Shown in pieces: positions 17,701-24,036 of a DNA stretch of 40,344 nt. A model generated the notes under the pieces. It saw nothing but the letters and a program-made list of their open reading frames with translations, was not told where the DNA came from and made no database searches. Numbering within the stretch: position 1 is the first letter of the stretch; every line of letters starts with the position of its first letter. The stretch covers positions 1-40,344 of the forward strand of contig WYBX01000147.1 of NCBI GenBank assembly GCA_011525695.1, written 5' to 3'. Source of the stretch: Verrucomicrobiia bacterium. GTDB lineage: Bacteria; Verrucomicrobiota; Verrucomicrobiia; Opitutales; Opitutaceae. Both the position numbers and the translations under genes were made by a program.

Positions 17701-18152
17701 TGGTCCGCCAGTGTTTGGAACGCGAGGGCATGGTGGGCGGCAGCCAGGGCGCTCGAGAGCGTATCGCTGGCGCCGTCACTCCGCTGCGCCTGGAGGAACT
17801 CGGCAATGGCCTCCTCGAACCGGCGTTCCAGCAGGTGCCTGAATCCGGCATACGGCACGCGCCCCGTCCGGGTCAGATCGGGCCGCGCCGGCAGGTGGTA
17901 GCGGTGGATGGCGGCAATGAAGAAGAGCGCGCGGACGCGCCGGTAGAGATTGGTCTCGCGGCGGCGAAAGGCATCCAGCTCGCCGGTGGCAGCGAGCAGC
18001 TCCGTCAGCGAGCGGCCCTCGCACCAGCGGTCGATGGCGCGATCCCGGATGGTCGGATCGTCGGACTCGATGAGGTCGAGCAGACGGGCCGCGATCGGCG
18101 GGCTGCCGGTGGTGCGAGCCGGAGCCGGGCTCGGACGTTGCCGGGTCTTCAT
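14763..18152 (-). CDS. Fusion of GHMP sugar kinase and UDP-sugar pyrophosphorylase
   Basis: The 1129-residue protein has three parts. Residues about 1-180 are helical and unassigned. About 200-600 resemble the GHMP kinase domain of L-fucose kinase/FKP and heptose kinases: VRMDLTHCGWSD at 203-214, IPKGSRLAVSTN at 334-345, GGWQDSGGLWPGIKL at 391-405 and the glycine loop LGGMSGGGMGF at 549-559. About 750-1129 resemble the UDPGP family (UTP-sugar-1-phosphate uridylyltransferase): SYAAGVGSRWTQGAGVVKGL at 761-780, VFTTSYLTHGPIERHL and LLVHNIDTLGVTLDP. By analogy with FKP it would phosphorylate a free sugar at C1 and then make the UDP-sugar. The phosphate-binding motif 2 departs from the usual PxGSGLGSS, so kinase activity is uncertain. 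Its ATG overlaps the upstream gene's stop (ATGA). The longer frame to 19703 is rejected because it runs antisense through two real genes. Confidence 0.82.
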   Translation of the reverse strand: MKTRQRPSPAPARTTGSPPIAARLLDLIESDDPTIRDRAIDRWCEGRSLTELLAATGELDAFRRRETNLYRRVRALFFIAAIHRYHLPARPDLTRTGRVPYAGFRHLLERRFEEAIAEFLQAQRSDGASDTLSSALAAAHHALAFQTLADQVRQTVRSTHGNAWMFRLGHPLDQPLRVRRELLGPIENGPGAPRPLLRERTPVRMDLTHCGWSDIFFLGMDYPEGARVLNVSIDLGVHGRDPAPRPPVEAFFRVLDEPVIRLASVDLEASACLTTIDEVFDFGRDYLGLLKAAVIAAGLVPPGIERSGASLAELLATIFGPGRGFELVSSVNRIPKGSRLAVSTNLLGALIAVCMRATSQTGALAGPLTEPERRIVAARAILGEWLGGSGGGWQDSGGLWPGIKLIEGAAATPGDPEFGTSRGRLLPRHTLLGRDRIGPDARARLHESLVLVHGGMAQNVGPILEMVTEKYLLRTEPEWSARARAGATLDDILHKLAQGDVAGLGGALTANFFGPLQTIIPWVSNRYTEEIIGRVQAAFGPDFWGFWMLGGMSGGGMGFIFAPHRRTEGQQQLQAIMLAAKRELQDALPFAMDPVVYDFAINEAGSVAALLEGPAALLPPGYYQHTVPVLLRREARELSGRERTDLQQFTRAARVEEAFGTALPALLDRMLPSDEATERASRHLGDLLAENGFDRSQHEQIRSDLRAGRIGLAMNRLPPSTRIEDVDSRDLFAAAPDQPGAGVHRAAGATALERGEVGVISYAAGVGSRWTQGAGVVKGLHPFAKLAGRHRSFIDVHLAKSRQTARLFGSPVPHVFTTSYLTHGPIERHLRLSQPDAWERSVWLSPGRSIGLRLVPTLRDLHFAWEETAEQKLDEQKEKLRDSVRAALADWARASGEAADYTDNTPGQCLHPVGHWFEIPNLLKNGTLARLLAARPQLRTLLVHNIDTLGVTLDPSLVGWFQSSGATLGWEVIPRRLEDRGGGLARVDGRLRIVEGLALPRDEDEFALTYYSTNSCWVDIDGLLGLFGLGRPELADANRTAAAVRRMAARVPTYVTLKEVKKRWGHGQEDVYPVSQFEKLWGDMTALAECPQAFAVVSRARGQQLKDQAQLDGWARDGSAAYINSLCDW

Positions 18153-18991
18153 TCGTGGCGGAGAGCGAGCAATTCGACGAGTTGCGTGAGCACGCGGTCG
18201 CGATCGCGGCCGGCCAGCGAGAGGGCCAGCTGCGCGAACAGGAGCCCGTACGGCGCCCCGATGTCGAATCGCCGACCCGCTACGGTGAAGGCGAGATAGC
18301 GCCGGCGGGCCGCGAGCGTATGCAGTGCGGGTGAAAGGCCCAGCGGACCATCGGGCGCCGCCCGCTGGTGCTCCTCGAGCAGGCTGAAGATCTCGGGCCC
18401 CAGCACATGCATGCCGAAGAAGCAGAGATAGAAGCCGGCGCGCAGCCCCGGGACAATCAGCTGCTGCTCGGCGGCGGTCGGGGTCGGCTTTTCCAGCACG
18501 GCTTCGACCTGGTAAAGTGGCCGGGCTCCGCCGACGAGCCGCCCGCCAACGGCACCGAACGAAGTCAGCTGGCTCTCGCGCGTCGGCTGCACGGCGGATA
18601 CGGGCGAGTCTTCGGTCGTGGCCACCTCGAGGAGTTGCCGCGCGCAGGTGGCGGGGGCGTGCGAGACGTGCAGGTGATCGCCGACGAGATGGAGAAACGA
18701 TTCGTCCCCGACGAATGGACGCCCGCACAGGACCGCGTGACCGTAGCCGCGGGCGGTCTCCTGCACGATGAATCTCACCTGGGATCGGAGGTTGCCGCAG
18801 GCGCCGGCATAGGCGGCTTCGTCGCCGGGGCAGATGACGACGCCAAATTCCTCGACGCCGGCGCCCGACGCCTCCTCGAGGATGATTTGCAGGGCGGTCT
18901 TCGGCTCGCCGCGCTGATCGATCAGCGTCTGGAGGGGGAGGGTGCGCTGGCGGGGATTGGCGGCCGTGACGAGGACCTTGCGGATTTTCAT
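18149..18991 (-). CDS. GalU-like sugar-1-phosphate nucleotidyltransferase
   Basis: The 280-residue protein follows the UTP-glucose-1-phosphate uridylyltransferase (GalU) plan: an N-terminal strand and loop VLVTAANPRQRTLPLQTL at 6-23, LQIILEEASGAGVEEF, then YGHAVLCGRPFVGDESF, LVGDHLHV (metal-binding Asp region), VEAVLEKPTPTAAEQQL and a late GRRFDIGAPYGLLFAQLAL that matches the GalU G-x-x-x-DIG-x-P-x-G region. The glycine-rich nucleotide loop, normally close to AGLGTRxLP, reads AANPRQRTLP, so activity may be altered. It is the first gene of a two-gene operon with the kinase-uridylyltransferase fusion, joined by an ATGA overlap. Both may act on the same UDP-sugar pool for exopolysaccharide or glycan salvage; this is inference. 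The ATG at 18991 is chosen because the family homology starts directly after it. Confidence 0.8.
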   Translation of the reverse strand: MKIRKVLVTAANPRQRTLPLQTLIDQRGEPKTALQIILEEASGAGVEEFGVVICPGDEAAYAGACGNLRSQVRFIVQETARGYGHAVLCGRPFVGDESFLHLVGDHLHVSHAPATCARQLLEVATTEDSPVSAVQPTRESQLTSFGAVGGRLVGGARPLYQVEAVLEKPTPTAAEQQLIVPGLRAGFYLCFFGMHVLGPEIFSLLEEHQRAAPDGPLGLSPALHTLAARRRYLAFTVAGRRFDIGAPYGLLFAQLALSLAGRDRDRVLTQLVELLALRHE

Positions 18992-19097
18992 ACGCGGAAG
19001 CGCGGACGCCCGAGGGTGGTCGGGCGCAGAGGCGGCGTCGAATCCGAAACGCGCCACGCATTGACCGGAACGGGTTTTTCGCTACCTCTGACCCTCC

Positions 19098-19607
19098 ATG
19101 CCGAAAAAAGTCGCCAGACCGACAGCCCGGACCGGCACCCGTCCCCGGGCTGTCTCCGCTCCGGGCCGGCGTGTCCGGGCGCTGGCGGGCACGGTCTTCA
19201 TCACCCGGCAGGTGCACTTCAATGCCGCGCACCGGCTGCACAACCCGGCCAGGAGCCAGCGATGGAATGAGGAGATGTATGGCCGGTGCACGAACCCGCA
19301 CTGGCACGGGCACAATTACGTCCTGGAAGTCACCGTGCGCGGCCAGCCCGATCCGGAAACCGGGTACGTGCTCGATCTCGGCGAGCTGAAGCGGATTCTC
19401 CATGCCGCCGTGGTCGAGCCCTGCGATCACCGGAACCTGAATACTGATGTGCCCTTCCTGCGCGGGATCATTCCCTCGACCGAGAATCTCGTCATCGCCT
19501 TCTGGCACCAAATCGAGCTGCGGCTGACCGCGGGCCGGCTGCATCGCGTCCGGCTTTTCGAAACGCCGCGCAACTTTGCCGATTTTTACGGCCCCGACAC
19601 CACCTGA
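19098..19607 (+). CDS. 6-pyruvoyl-tetrahydropterin synthase family protein (PTPS/QueD)
   Basis: The 169-residue protein has the T-fold PTPS pattern. Zinc ligands are H45 (FNAAHRL) and H70, H72 (HGHNY); catalytic residues are C64 (YGRCTNPHW), D110 and H111 (CDHRNLN), and the pterin-anchoring Glu is E155 (LFETPRN). The Cys-x5-HGH spacing and the segments GQPDPETGYVLDLGELK and DVPFLRGIIPSTENL read closer to animal-type PTPS (GKCNNPNGHGHNY) than to E. coli QueD, which has Cys-x3-HGH. The reaction would be 7,8-dihydroneopterin triphosphate to 6-pyruvoyl-tetrahydropterin; a queuosine role (QueD) is the alternative. The first 30 residues are a basic extension, so a later start is possible. It is followed on the same strand by folE2 and an SDR, which favours the biopterin reading. 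Confidence 0.88.
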   Translation: MPKKVARPTARTGTRPRAVSAPGRRVRALAGTVFITRQVHFNAAHRLHNPARSQRWNEEMYGRCTNPHWHGHNYVLEVTVRGQPDPETGYVLDLGELKRILHAAVVEPCDHRNLNTDVPFLRGIIPSTENLVIAFWHQIELRLTAGRLHRVRLFETPRNFADFYGPDTT

Positions 19608-19684
19608 TTTCGCCGGCGAATCCACGGCCTCCGACGGCCGGATTGTTATCGTCACCAATCTTCGCGGGCGCGCCAAAAACGAAC

Positions 19685-20665
19685 ATGCCAAAATCCAAAC
19701 CAATGTACCTGCACCGCTCCGCGAGCGGTGCCGCGCCGCGGATCCAGCGCGGTTATGACGCGAAGTTTCGCGTCTCCGACCGCTATCGGGCGACGCTGCC
19801 CGACATGATGGAGGCGGCGCACGACGTGATCCAGGGCGCGAACGTCCCGATCCAGCAGGTGGGGGTGCACAATTTCCGGCTGCCGCTGAAGTTCCGGACC
19901 AAGAAGGGCGCGACGCTCACGCTCGAGTCGAGCGTGACGGGGACCGTGTCGCTGGAGACGGATTTGAAGGGAATCAACATGAGCCGGATCGTGCGCTCGT
20001 TCTACGAGCACAAGGATGCGGTGTTCACCGGCGAATGGATGGGCCGGATTCTCGCCTCCTATCTGCGCAATGTGAGAAGCAAAGATGCGCGGCTGAAGGT
20101 CAGCTTCTCCTATCCGATGCTGCAAAGGAGCCTGCGCAGCCGGCTGCACGGCTACCAGTTCTACGAGGTGGCGTTCGAGGGCGTGATGACCCGGGACGGC
20201 AATTACCGGCGGTTCATCCACTTCGATTTCGTGTACTCGTCGGCCTGCCCGTGCTCGGCCGAGCTTTCGGAACATGCCCGCGACCAGCGCGCGGCCTACA
20301 CCGTGCCGCATTCCCAGCGGAGCAAGGCCCGGCTGGTGATCGAGGAGGCGCCGGGGCGGAAGATTTGGATCGAGGACGTGCATGCGCTGTGCGTGAAGGC
20401 GCTCCGGACCGAGACCCAAGTAATGGTGAAGCGCGAGGACGAGCAGGCCTTTGCGGAGCTGAACGGCGCCCACCTGAAGTTCGTCGAGGACGCCGCCCGG
20501 TTGCTGTATCGCGAACTGGATGCCGATCGCAGGATCCACGATTTTCGGATCGCGTGCTCACATCTCGAGTCGCTGCATTCGCACGATGCGGTGAGTGTCA
20601 TCTGCAAGGGCGTGAAGGGCGGATTCACGGCGGACTTCATGGACTTCGGATCGCTGGTCTGTTGA
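19685..20665 (+). CDS. folE2: GTP cyclohydrolase FolE2 (type IB)
   Basis: The 326-residue enzyme opens the purine ring of GTP to give 7,8-dihydroneopterin triphosphate, the first step of folate, queuosine and biopterin synthesis. Family marks are GVHNFRLPL at 60-68, the INMSRI box at 97-102, the catalytic-Cys segment SSACPCSAELSEHARDQRA at 185-203 and IEDVHALC further on. FolE2 differs from FolE in sequence and can use metals other than zinc, so it is often kept for growth under zinc limitation. The ATG at 19685 gives a length close to the family's; the frame extends further upstream but without family sequence. It lies 77 bases after the PTPS gene. No Zur box was recognised. Confidence 0.95.
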   Translation: MPKSKPMYLHRSASGAAPRIQRGYDAKFRVSDRYRATLPDMMEAAHDVIQGANVPIQQVGVHNFRLPLKFRTKKGATLTLESSVTGTVSLETDLKGINMSRIVRSFYEHKDAVFTGEWMGRILASYLRNVRSKDARLKVSFSYPMLQRSLRSRLHGYQFYEVAFEGVMTRDGNYRRFIHFDFVYSSACPCSAELSEHARDQRAAYTVPHSQRSKARLVIEEAPGRKIWIEDVHALCVKALRTETQVMVKREDEQAFAELNGAHLKFVEDAARLLYRELDADRRIHDFRIACSHLESLHSHDAVSVICKGVKGGFTADFMDFGSLVC

Positions 20666-20723
20666 GGAATTTGTCGGGCGACTTCATGCTCGCTACCCGC
20701 AAGCCGCTACTCGCTTTTTTCCC

Positions 20724-21434
20724 ATGTCCAAACCCGTTGTCCTCATCACCGGTGCGTCGCAGGGGATTGGCGCGGCCATTGCGCGGGTATTCGCCGCGGA
20801 AGTGCCCGGCGTGCGGCTGGGGTTGGTGGCGCGCAATGAGAAGAAGCTGCTCGAGGTTGCATTGGGCTGCGCGCAGGCCGGTGCGAGTGCGGAGGTGTTC
20901 CCTTGTGACGTGACCGACGAGGCCTCGGTGGGCGCGATGGCGACAGCCGTGGCGCAGCGGCTGGGCGCCGTGGATGTTCTGATCAACAATGCGGGAAGAT
21001 TCGAGGGAGCGTCGCTGATCGAGATGTCGGTGGAGCAGTTCGACCGGATGATTGCGGCCAACCTCCGCAGCCTGTTTCTGGTGACGCGGGCGCTGCTGCC
21101 GTCGATGGTGAAGGCGGGGGGCGGCGACATCTTCAACATGAGTTCGATTGCGGCGCTGACCGCGTATCCGGGCGGCGCCGGCTACGCGGCGGCAAAGGCA
21201 GGGGTCGCAGCGTTGAGCCGGGTCCTGCGGGCCGAACTGCGCGGGCATGGCGTGCGGGTCTGCTGCGTGTTCCCCGGGGCCACCTGGTCGCCTTCGTGGG
21301 AGGGTGCGGGTGTTGCCGAGGAGCGGATGATGCCGGCCGCCGATGTCGCCCGGGCGTTCCTGAACATCTATCGGCTCTCCCGCAGCACGGTGGTGGAGGA
21401 GATCATCCTGCGGCCGCAGTTGGGTGATGTGTAG
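20724..21434 (+). CDS. Short-chain dehydrogenase/reductase, possibly sepiapterin-reductase-like
   Basis: The 236-residue classical SDR has the NAD(P) loop TGASQGIG at 9-16, the NNAG motif at 88-91, the catalytic Ser in NMSSIAAL (about 140-141) and YAAAK at 154-158. An Arg after the second strand (LVARNEKK, about 37) suggests NADPH use. The sequence alone does not give the substrate; 3-ketoacyl reductases and sepiapterin reductases look alike at this level. Its place directly after PTPS and folE2, 58 bases downstream of folE2, suggests it could reduce 6-pyruvoyl-tetrahydropterin to tetrahydrobiopterin. That is inference from context. The gene ends at a spacer filled with hairpin repeats. Confidence 0.88.
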   Translation: MSKPVVLITGASQGIGAAIARVFAAEVPGVRLGLVARNEKKLLEVALGCAQAGASAEVFPCDVTDEASVGAMATAVAQRLGAVDVLINNAGRFEGASLIEMSVEQFDRMIAANLRSLFLVTRALLPSMVKAGGGDIFNMSSIAALTAYPGGAGYAAAKAGVAALSRVLRAELRGHGVRVCCVFPGATWSPSWEGAGVAEERMMPAADVARAFLNIYRLSRSTVVEEIILRPQLGDV

Positions 21435-21465
21435 GAGCGGACACGACGCGGAGCCGGTCTTCGAA

Positions 21466-21640
21466 GAATGCGTTTCCCATCGGATTTGTGGACGCCGCGG
21501 AGGGCGTCCCTCCATGACGATCATTCGGACCTGGAAATGGGAATCTTGGAATCGGATTTCGATTCATGGAGGGCCGTGCTCCGTCACGGCCAATGTTCGG
21601 AACTTCGTACCTGGAGGGCCGGGTCCGCCCCGGCCATGAA
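21466..21640 (+). repeat. Dispersed hairpin repeat, first locus
   Basis: The 285-base spacer between the SDR and GntP genes holds three hairpins. They are 21490-21509 (7-bp stem, loop gcggag), 21572-21591 (7-bp stem GGCCGTG/CACGGCC, loop ctccgt) and 21617-21635 (7-bp stem GGCCGGG/CCCGGCC, loop tccgc). Each is flanked on one side by CTCC or GGAG. A 33-base box at 21466-21498 matches the complement of 36131-36163 at 28 positions, and the flank gaacttcgta beside the third hairpin also recurs at the second locus. Confidence 0.85.
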
Positions 21641-21719
21641 GGCCAAACGCGGCAGGGGCGCCGGATCCCCAACCATGGGTGGATCACGTTGGCCTCATGC
21701 TGCGCCCCGTGCCGGGCTG

Positions 21720-23036
21720 TCACAGAATGAGCGACAGCGTCCAGGTGAGCAGGAAGGAGCAGAGCGAGATCACAATGGTCGCGGTGCTGTAAACCTTGAG
21801 CGTCGCTTGGACGCTCAGGTCGGAAAACTTGCTGATGACCCAGAAGTAGGAGTCGTTCGCATGCGACACCATCATGGAGCCGGAGCCGATGGCCAGCAGG
21901 GCAAGCACGCGGCCGTTTTCTGAATCCAGGCCCAGGGCGGCCAGCATGGGGGTGACAATCGAGGCGGTGGTCAGAGCGGCGACCGTCGATGAACCCTGCC
22001 CGGTTTTGAGAATGGCAGCCAGGGCAAACGGAAGCAGGAGGCCGAGTTTCCAGGAGGCCACGGCATTCGAGACTTGCTCACCAAATCCAGTGGCTCGAAT
22101 CACCGCGCCGAAGGCCCCGCCCGCGGCGGTGATGATGAGGATGGGGCCGGCCTTCTCGACCGCTTCCACCAGCATTTCATTGGCCTGCTGGAAACCGCTT
22201 CCGCGCAACAGCGGCAGGGCCACGACGACGCCGATCAGCAAGGCAATCACGGGATCGCCTGCAATCTTCAGCGCGGCTCCAACCGGAGAAGAATCGATCC
22301 CGAGCAGGCTGGCCGAGGAATTCGCGCTGATAAGCACGAGCGGGGCGAGGATCGGCAGCAGGGAGGCAATGGTGCCGGGCACTTTCGCCGGTGCACGTGC
22401 CGGTTCCCCGTTCATCGGACCGGCAGCCGTCGAGCCGGACATGAGCTTGACCCAGACGTAGCCGACGAGGGTGGTGGGGATCGCGATCAGCGTTCCAAAC
22501 AGCACGACTTTGCCGATCGACCCGCCCATGATTCCGGCTGCCGCGGTGATGCCGGGGTGCGGCGGAATCAGGCAGTGCAGGGTGTAGAGCGAGATCGCCA
22601 GGGACGCGGCCATCCGGACCATTGCCGTGCCGGAGGAGGCGGCCAGCGACTTGTTCAGGCTGCTGAGAATGATGAAACCGGAGTCGCAGAAGATCGGCAG
22701 CCCGGCCAGGAACCCGGTGATGGAGATGGCGCGCGGCGCCTTCTCCCGCCCAGTCAGCCGCAGCACCGAATGCGCGAGCGCCCATGCTGCGCCCGTGCGA
22801 TCGAGCAAGACCCCGATGGTGGTCCCAAACAGGATGATCAGGCCGATGGCGCCCAAGGTATTGCCGAAGCCGGTCTTCAGGGTTCCGACGATCTCCCCGG
22901 GCGGCAGCGTCACGGCCGCCAGCGCGAGGGCGGTCAGGGTGAGGGCAAAGAAGGCGTTCAGCTTCACCTTCGAGGTGAGCAGAACGATCAGCACGATTCC
23001 GAGGACGACCGGCAGGATGACAGACGTCTGGTTCAA
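21720..23036 (-). CDS. GntP family gluconate:H+ symporter
   Basis: The 438-residue integral membrane permease has many hydrophobic helices through its whole length. The GntP family marks are seen: KVKLNAFFALTLTALAL near the N-terminus, FGTTIGVLLDRTGAA, the conserved SITGFLAGLPIFCDSGFIIL loop, LHCLIPPHPGITAAAG, and late ATGFGEQVSNAV and SNDSYFW-type (HANDSYFWVISKFSD). Family members import gluconate or related sugar acids across the inner membrane. The frame begins with TTG at 23036 and no nearby ATG fits, so the exact start is uncertain by a few codons. It has no gluconate kinase beside it; the neighbouring DapA-type aldolase and SSS transporter suggest a general sugar-acid theme. It is transcribed away from the decayed gene ends at 23.1-24.0 kb. 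Confidence 0.93.
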   Translation of the reverse strand: MNQTSVILPVVLGIVLIVLLTSKVKLNAFFALTLTALALAAVTLPPGEIVGTLKTGFGNTLGAIGLIILFGTTIGVLLDRTGAAWALAHSVLRLTGREKAPRAISITGFLAGLPIFCDSGFIILSSLNKSLAASSGTAMVRMAASLAISLYTLHCLIPPHPGITAAAGIMGGSIGKVVLFGTLIAIPTTLVGYVWVKLMSGSTAAGPMNGEPARAPAKVPGTIASLLPILAPLVLISANSSASLLGIDSSPVGAALKIAGDPVIALLIGVVVALPLLRGSGFQQANEMLVEAVEKAGPILIITAAGGAFGAVIRATGFGEQVSNAVASWKLGLLLPFALAAILKTGQGSSTVAALTTASIVTPMLAALGLDSENGRVLALLAIGSGSMMVSHANDSYFWVISKFSDLSVQATLKVYSTATIVISLCSFLLTWTLSLIL

Positions 23037-23104
23037 TCGGGGAAAAGAAGATCAGAAGCGGCACCGGCCGGAAAGAGAAATTTCGGTCGTCAGAAAAGTC
23101 CGTT

Positions 23105-23299
23105 GGTGAGTGGAACACGTACGAGATCCTCTGCCGCGCCGACACCGTGACGGTGTCCGTCAACGGCGTGGAGCAGAACCGGGCCACCGGCGTATCCGTT
23201 CAGGAGGGGCATATCTGCCTGCAATCGGAGGGTGCGCCAGTGGAGTTCCGCAACGTGAGGATCGAGCCGCTGCCGCGCCGGCCAGCCGCCGGAGGCTGA
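23105..23299 (+). pseudogene. C-terminal remnant of a 3-keto-disaccharide hydrolase (DUF1080) gene
   Basis: This frame reads GEWNTYEILCRADTV, VSVNGVEQNRATG, EGHICLQSEGAPVEFRNVRI, then a stop at 23297. That is the ending of DUF1080 (PF06439) proteins, the concanavalin-like fold common in Verrucomicrobiota and Planctomycetota. Only about 64 codons remain; no start codon or N-terminal domain precedes it, and the homology begins abruptly about 70 bases from the gntP start. I call it a truncated remnant. Confidence 0.78.
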
Positions 23300-23421
23300 C
23301 ACCGTGGCGGAGCCCCTTTTCTGGCCGTCACGGCCGGTCGCTTTCACCACGCGTGGCAACACCCATTCCGGCCGACCCTTCTGCGAACAGGAAACGGGCT
23401 GCATCGGCCGCACGAAAACAG

Positions 23422-24036
23422 TTAGACCAGCCTGGTGGATCCACCGCCCCGCTTCAGCTGCAGGTCCAGCGGCCTCTGGTTGGTCTGCCATTTGCCGCAC
23501 GTGAAGTCGGGAACCGCCACGGGCTGCGAGCCGTTGGCGACCGACCAGATACTCAGCGGGATGACCGTGCTCGAGAGCGCCGCTTCGTACACGGTCAGGT
23601 CCATCGGGAGCCCGTTGCGCAGGCAATCGATCAGCCGCCAGTCGGTCGCGCTCACGCGGTAGTACGAATGACCGGTCCGCTGGATCTTTTCGGCCTGCCT
23701 GGACCATTCGTTGAATTGTTTCGTGATCTCGGGAGTGTATTTGTCAACGAGGGCCTTGAATTCCTCCTCGGGCAGCCAGCCCTCATGGCTGGTGGCGAAC
23801 CGATCCGGGTGTGACTGGTAGATGCACTTGGTGCCACTCAGCATTCGTCCGCCCCGCGGCCGCGGAGACGACACGTCGTGCTGCAGGACGACGGACCGGC
23901 CCTTGACGGTCTTGAAGACCGTGATGTTCATATTGCCCCGGAAGCAAACCTTGCCGGGATCGGCCGGGGGGGCCTGACTGATGGCCCGGTTCAGCCGCCA
24001 CCCGCTTTCACGACAGAAAAACTCCCATGCACCCAC
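23422..24036 (-). pseudogene. C-terminal remnant of a GH109-like/Gfo-Idh-MocA gene
   Basis: The frame reads, from about 23934 down, GNMNITVFKTVKGRSVVLQH, DVSSPRPRGG, LLSGTKC-like (MLSGTKCIYQSHPD), IDCLRNGLPMDLTVYEAALS and VIPLSIWSVANGSQPVAVPD. These are the C-terminal half of glycoside hydrolase family 109-like oxidoreductases, which use bound NAD to open N-acetylgalactosaminides or related sugars. The N-terminal NAD-binding Rossmann half, about 200-250 residues, is missing. The first residues of the frame (GTG at 24036) overlap the start of the aldolase gene on the other strand and show no homology. So the gene lost its head near 23970, where the aldolase begins. It may be expressed as a fragment but is unlikely to be active. 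Confidence 0.75.

Noticed and set aside
18153..19703. N-terminal extension of the kinase-uridylyltransferase frame to 19703
   Set aside because: It would run antisense through the PTPS gene and in another frame through the GalU-like gene; the ATGA-coupled start at 18152 fits better.
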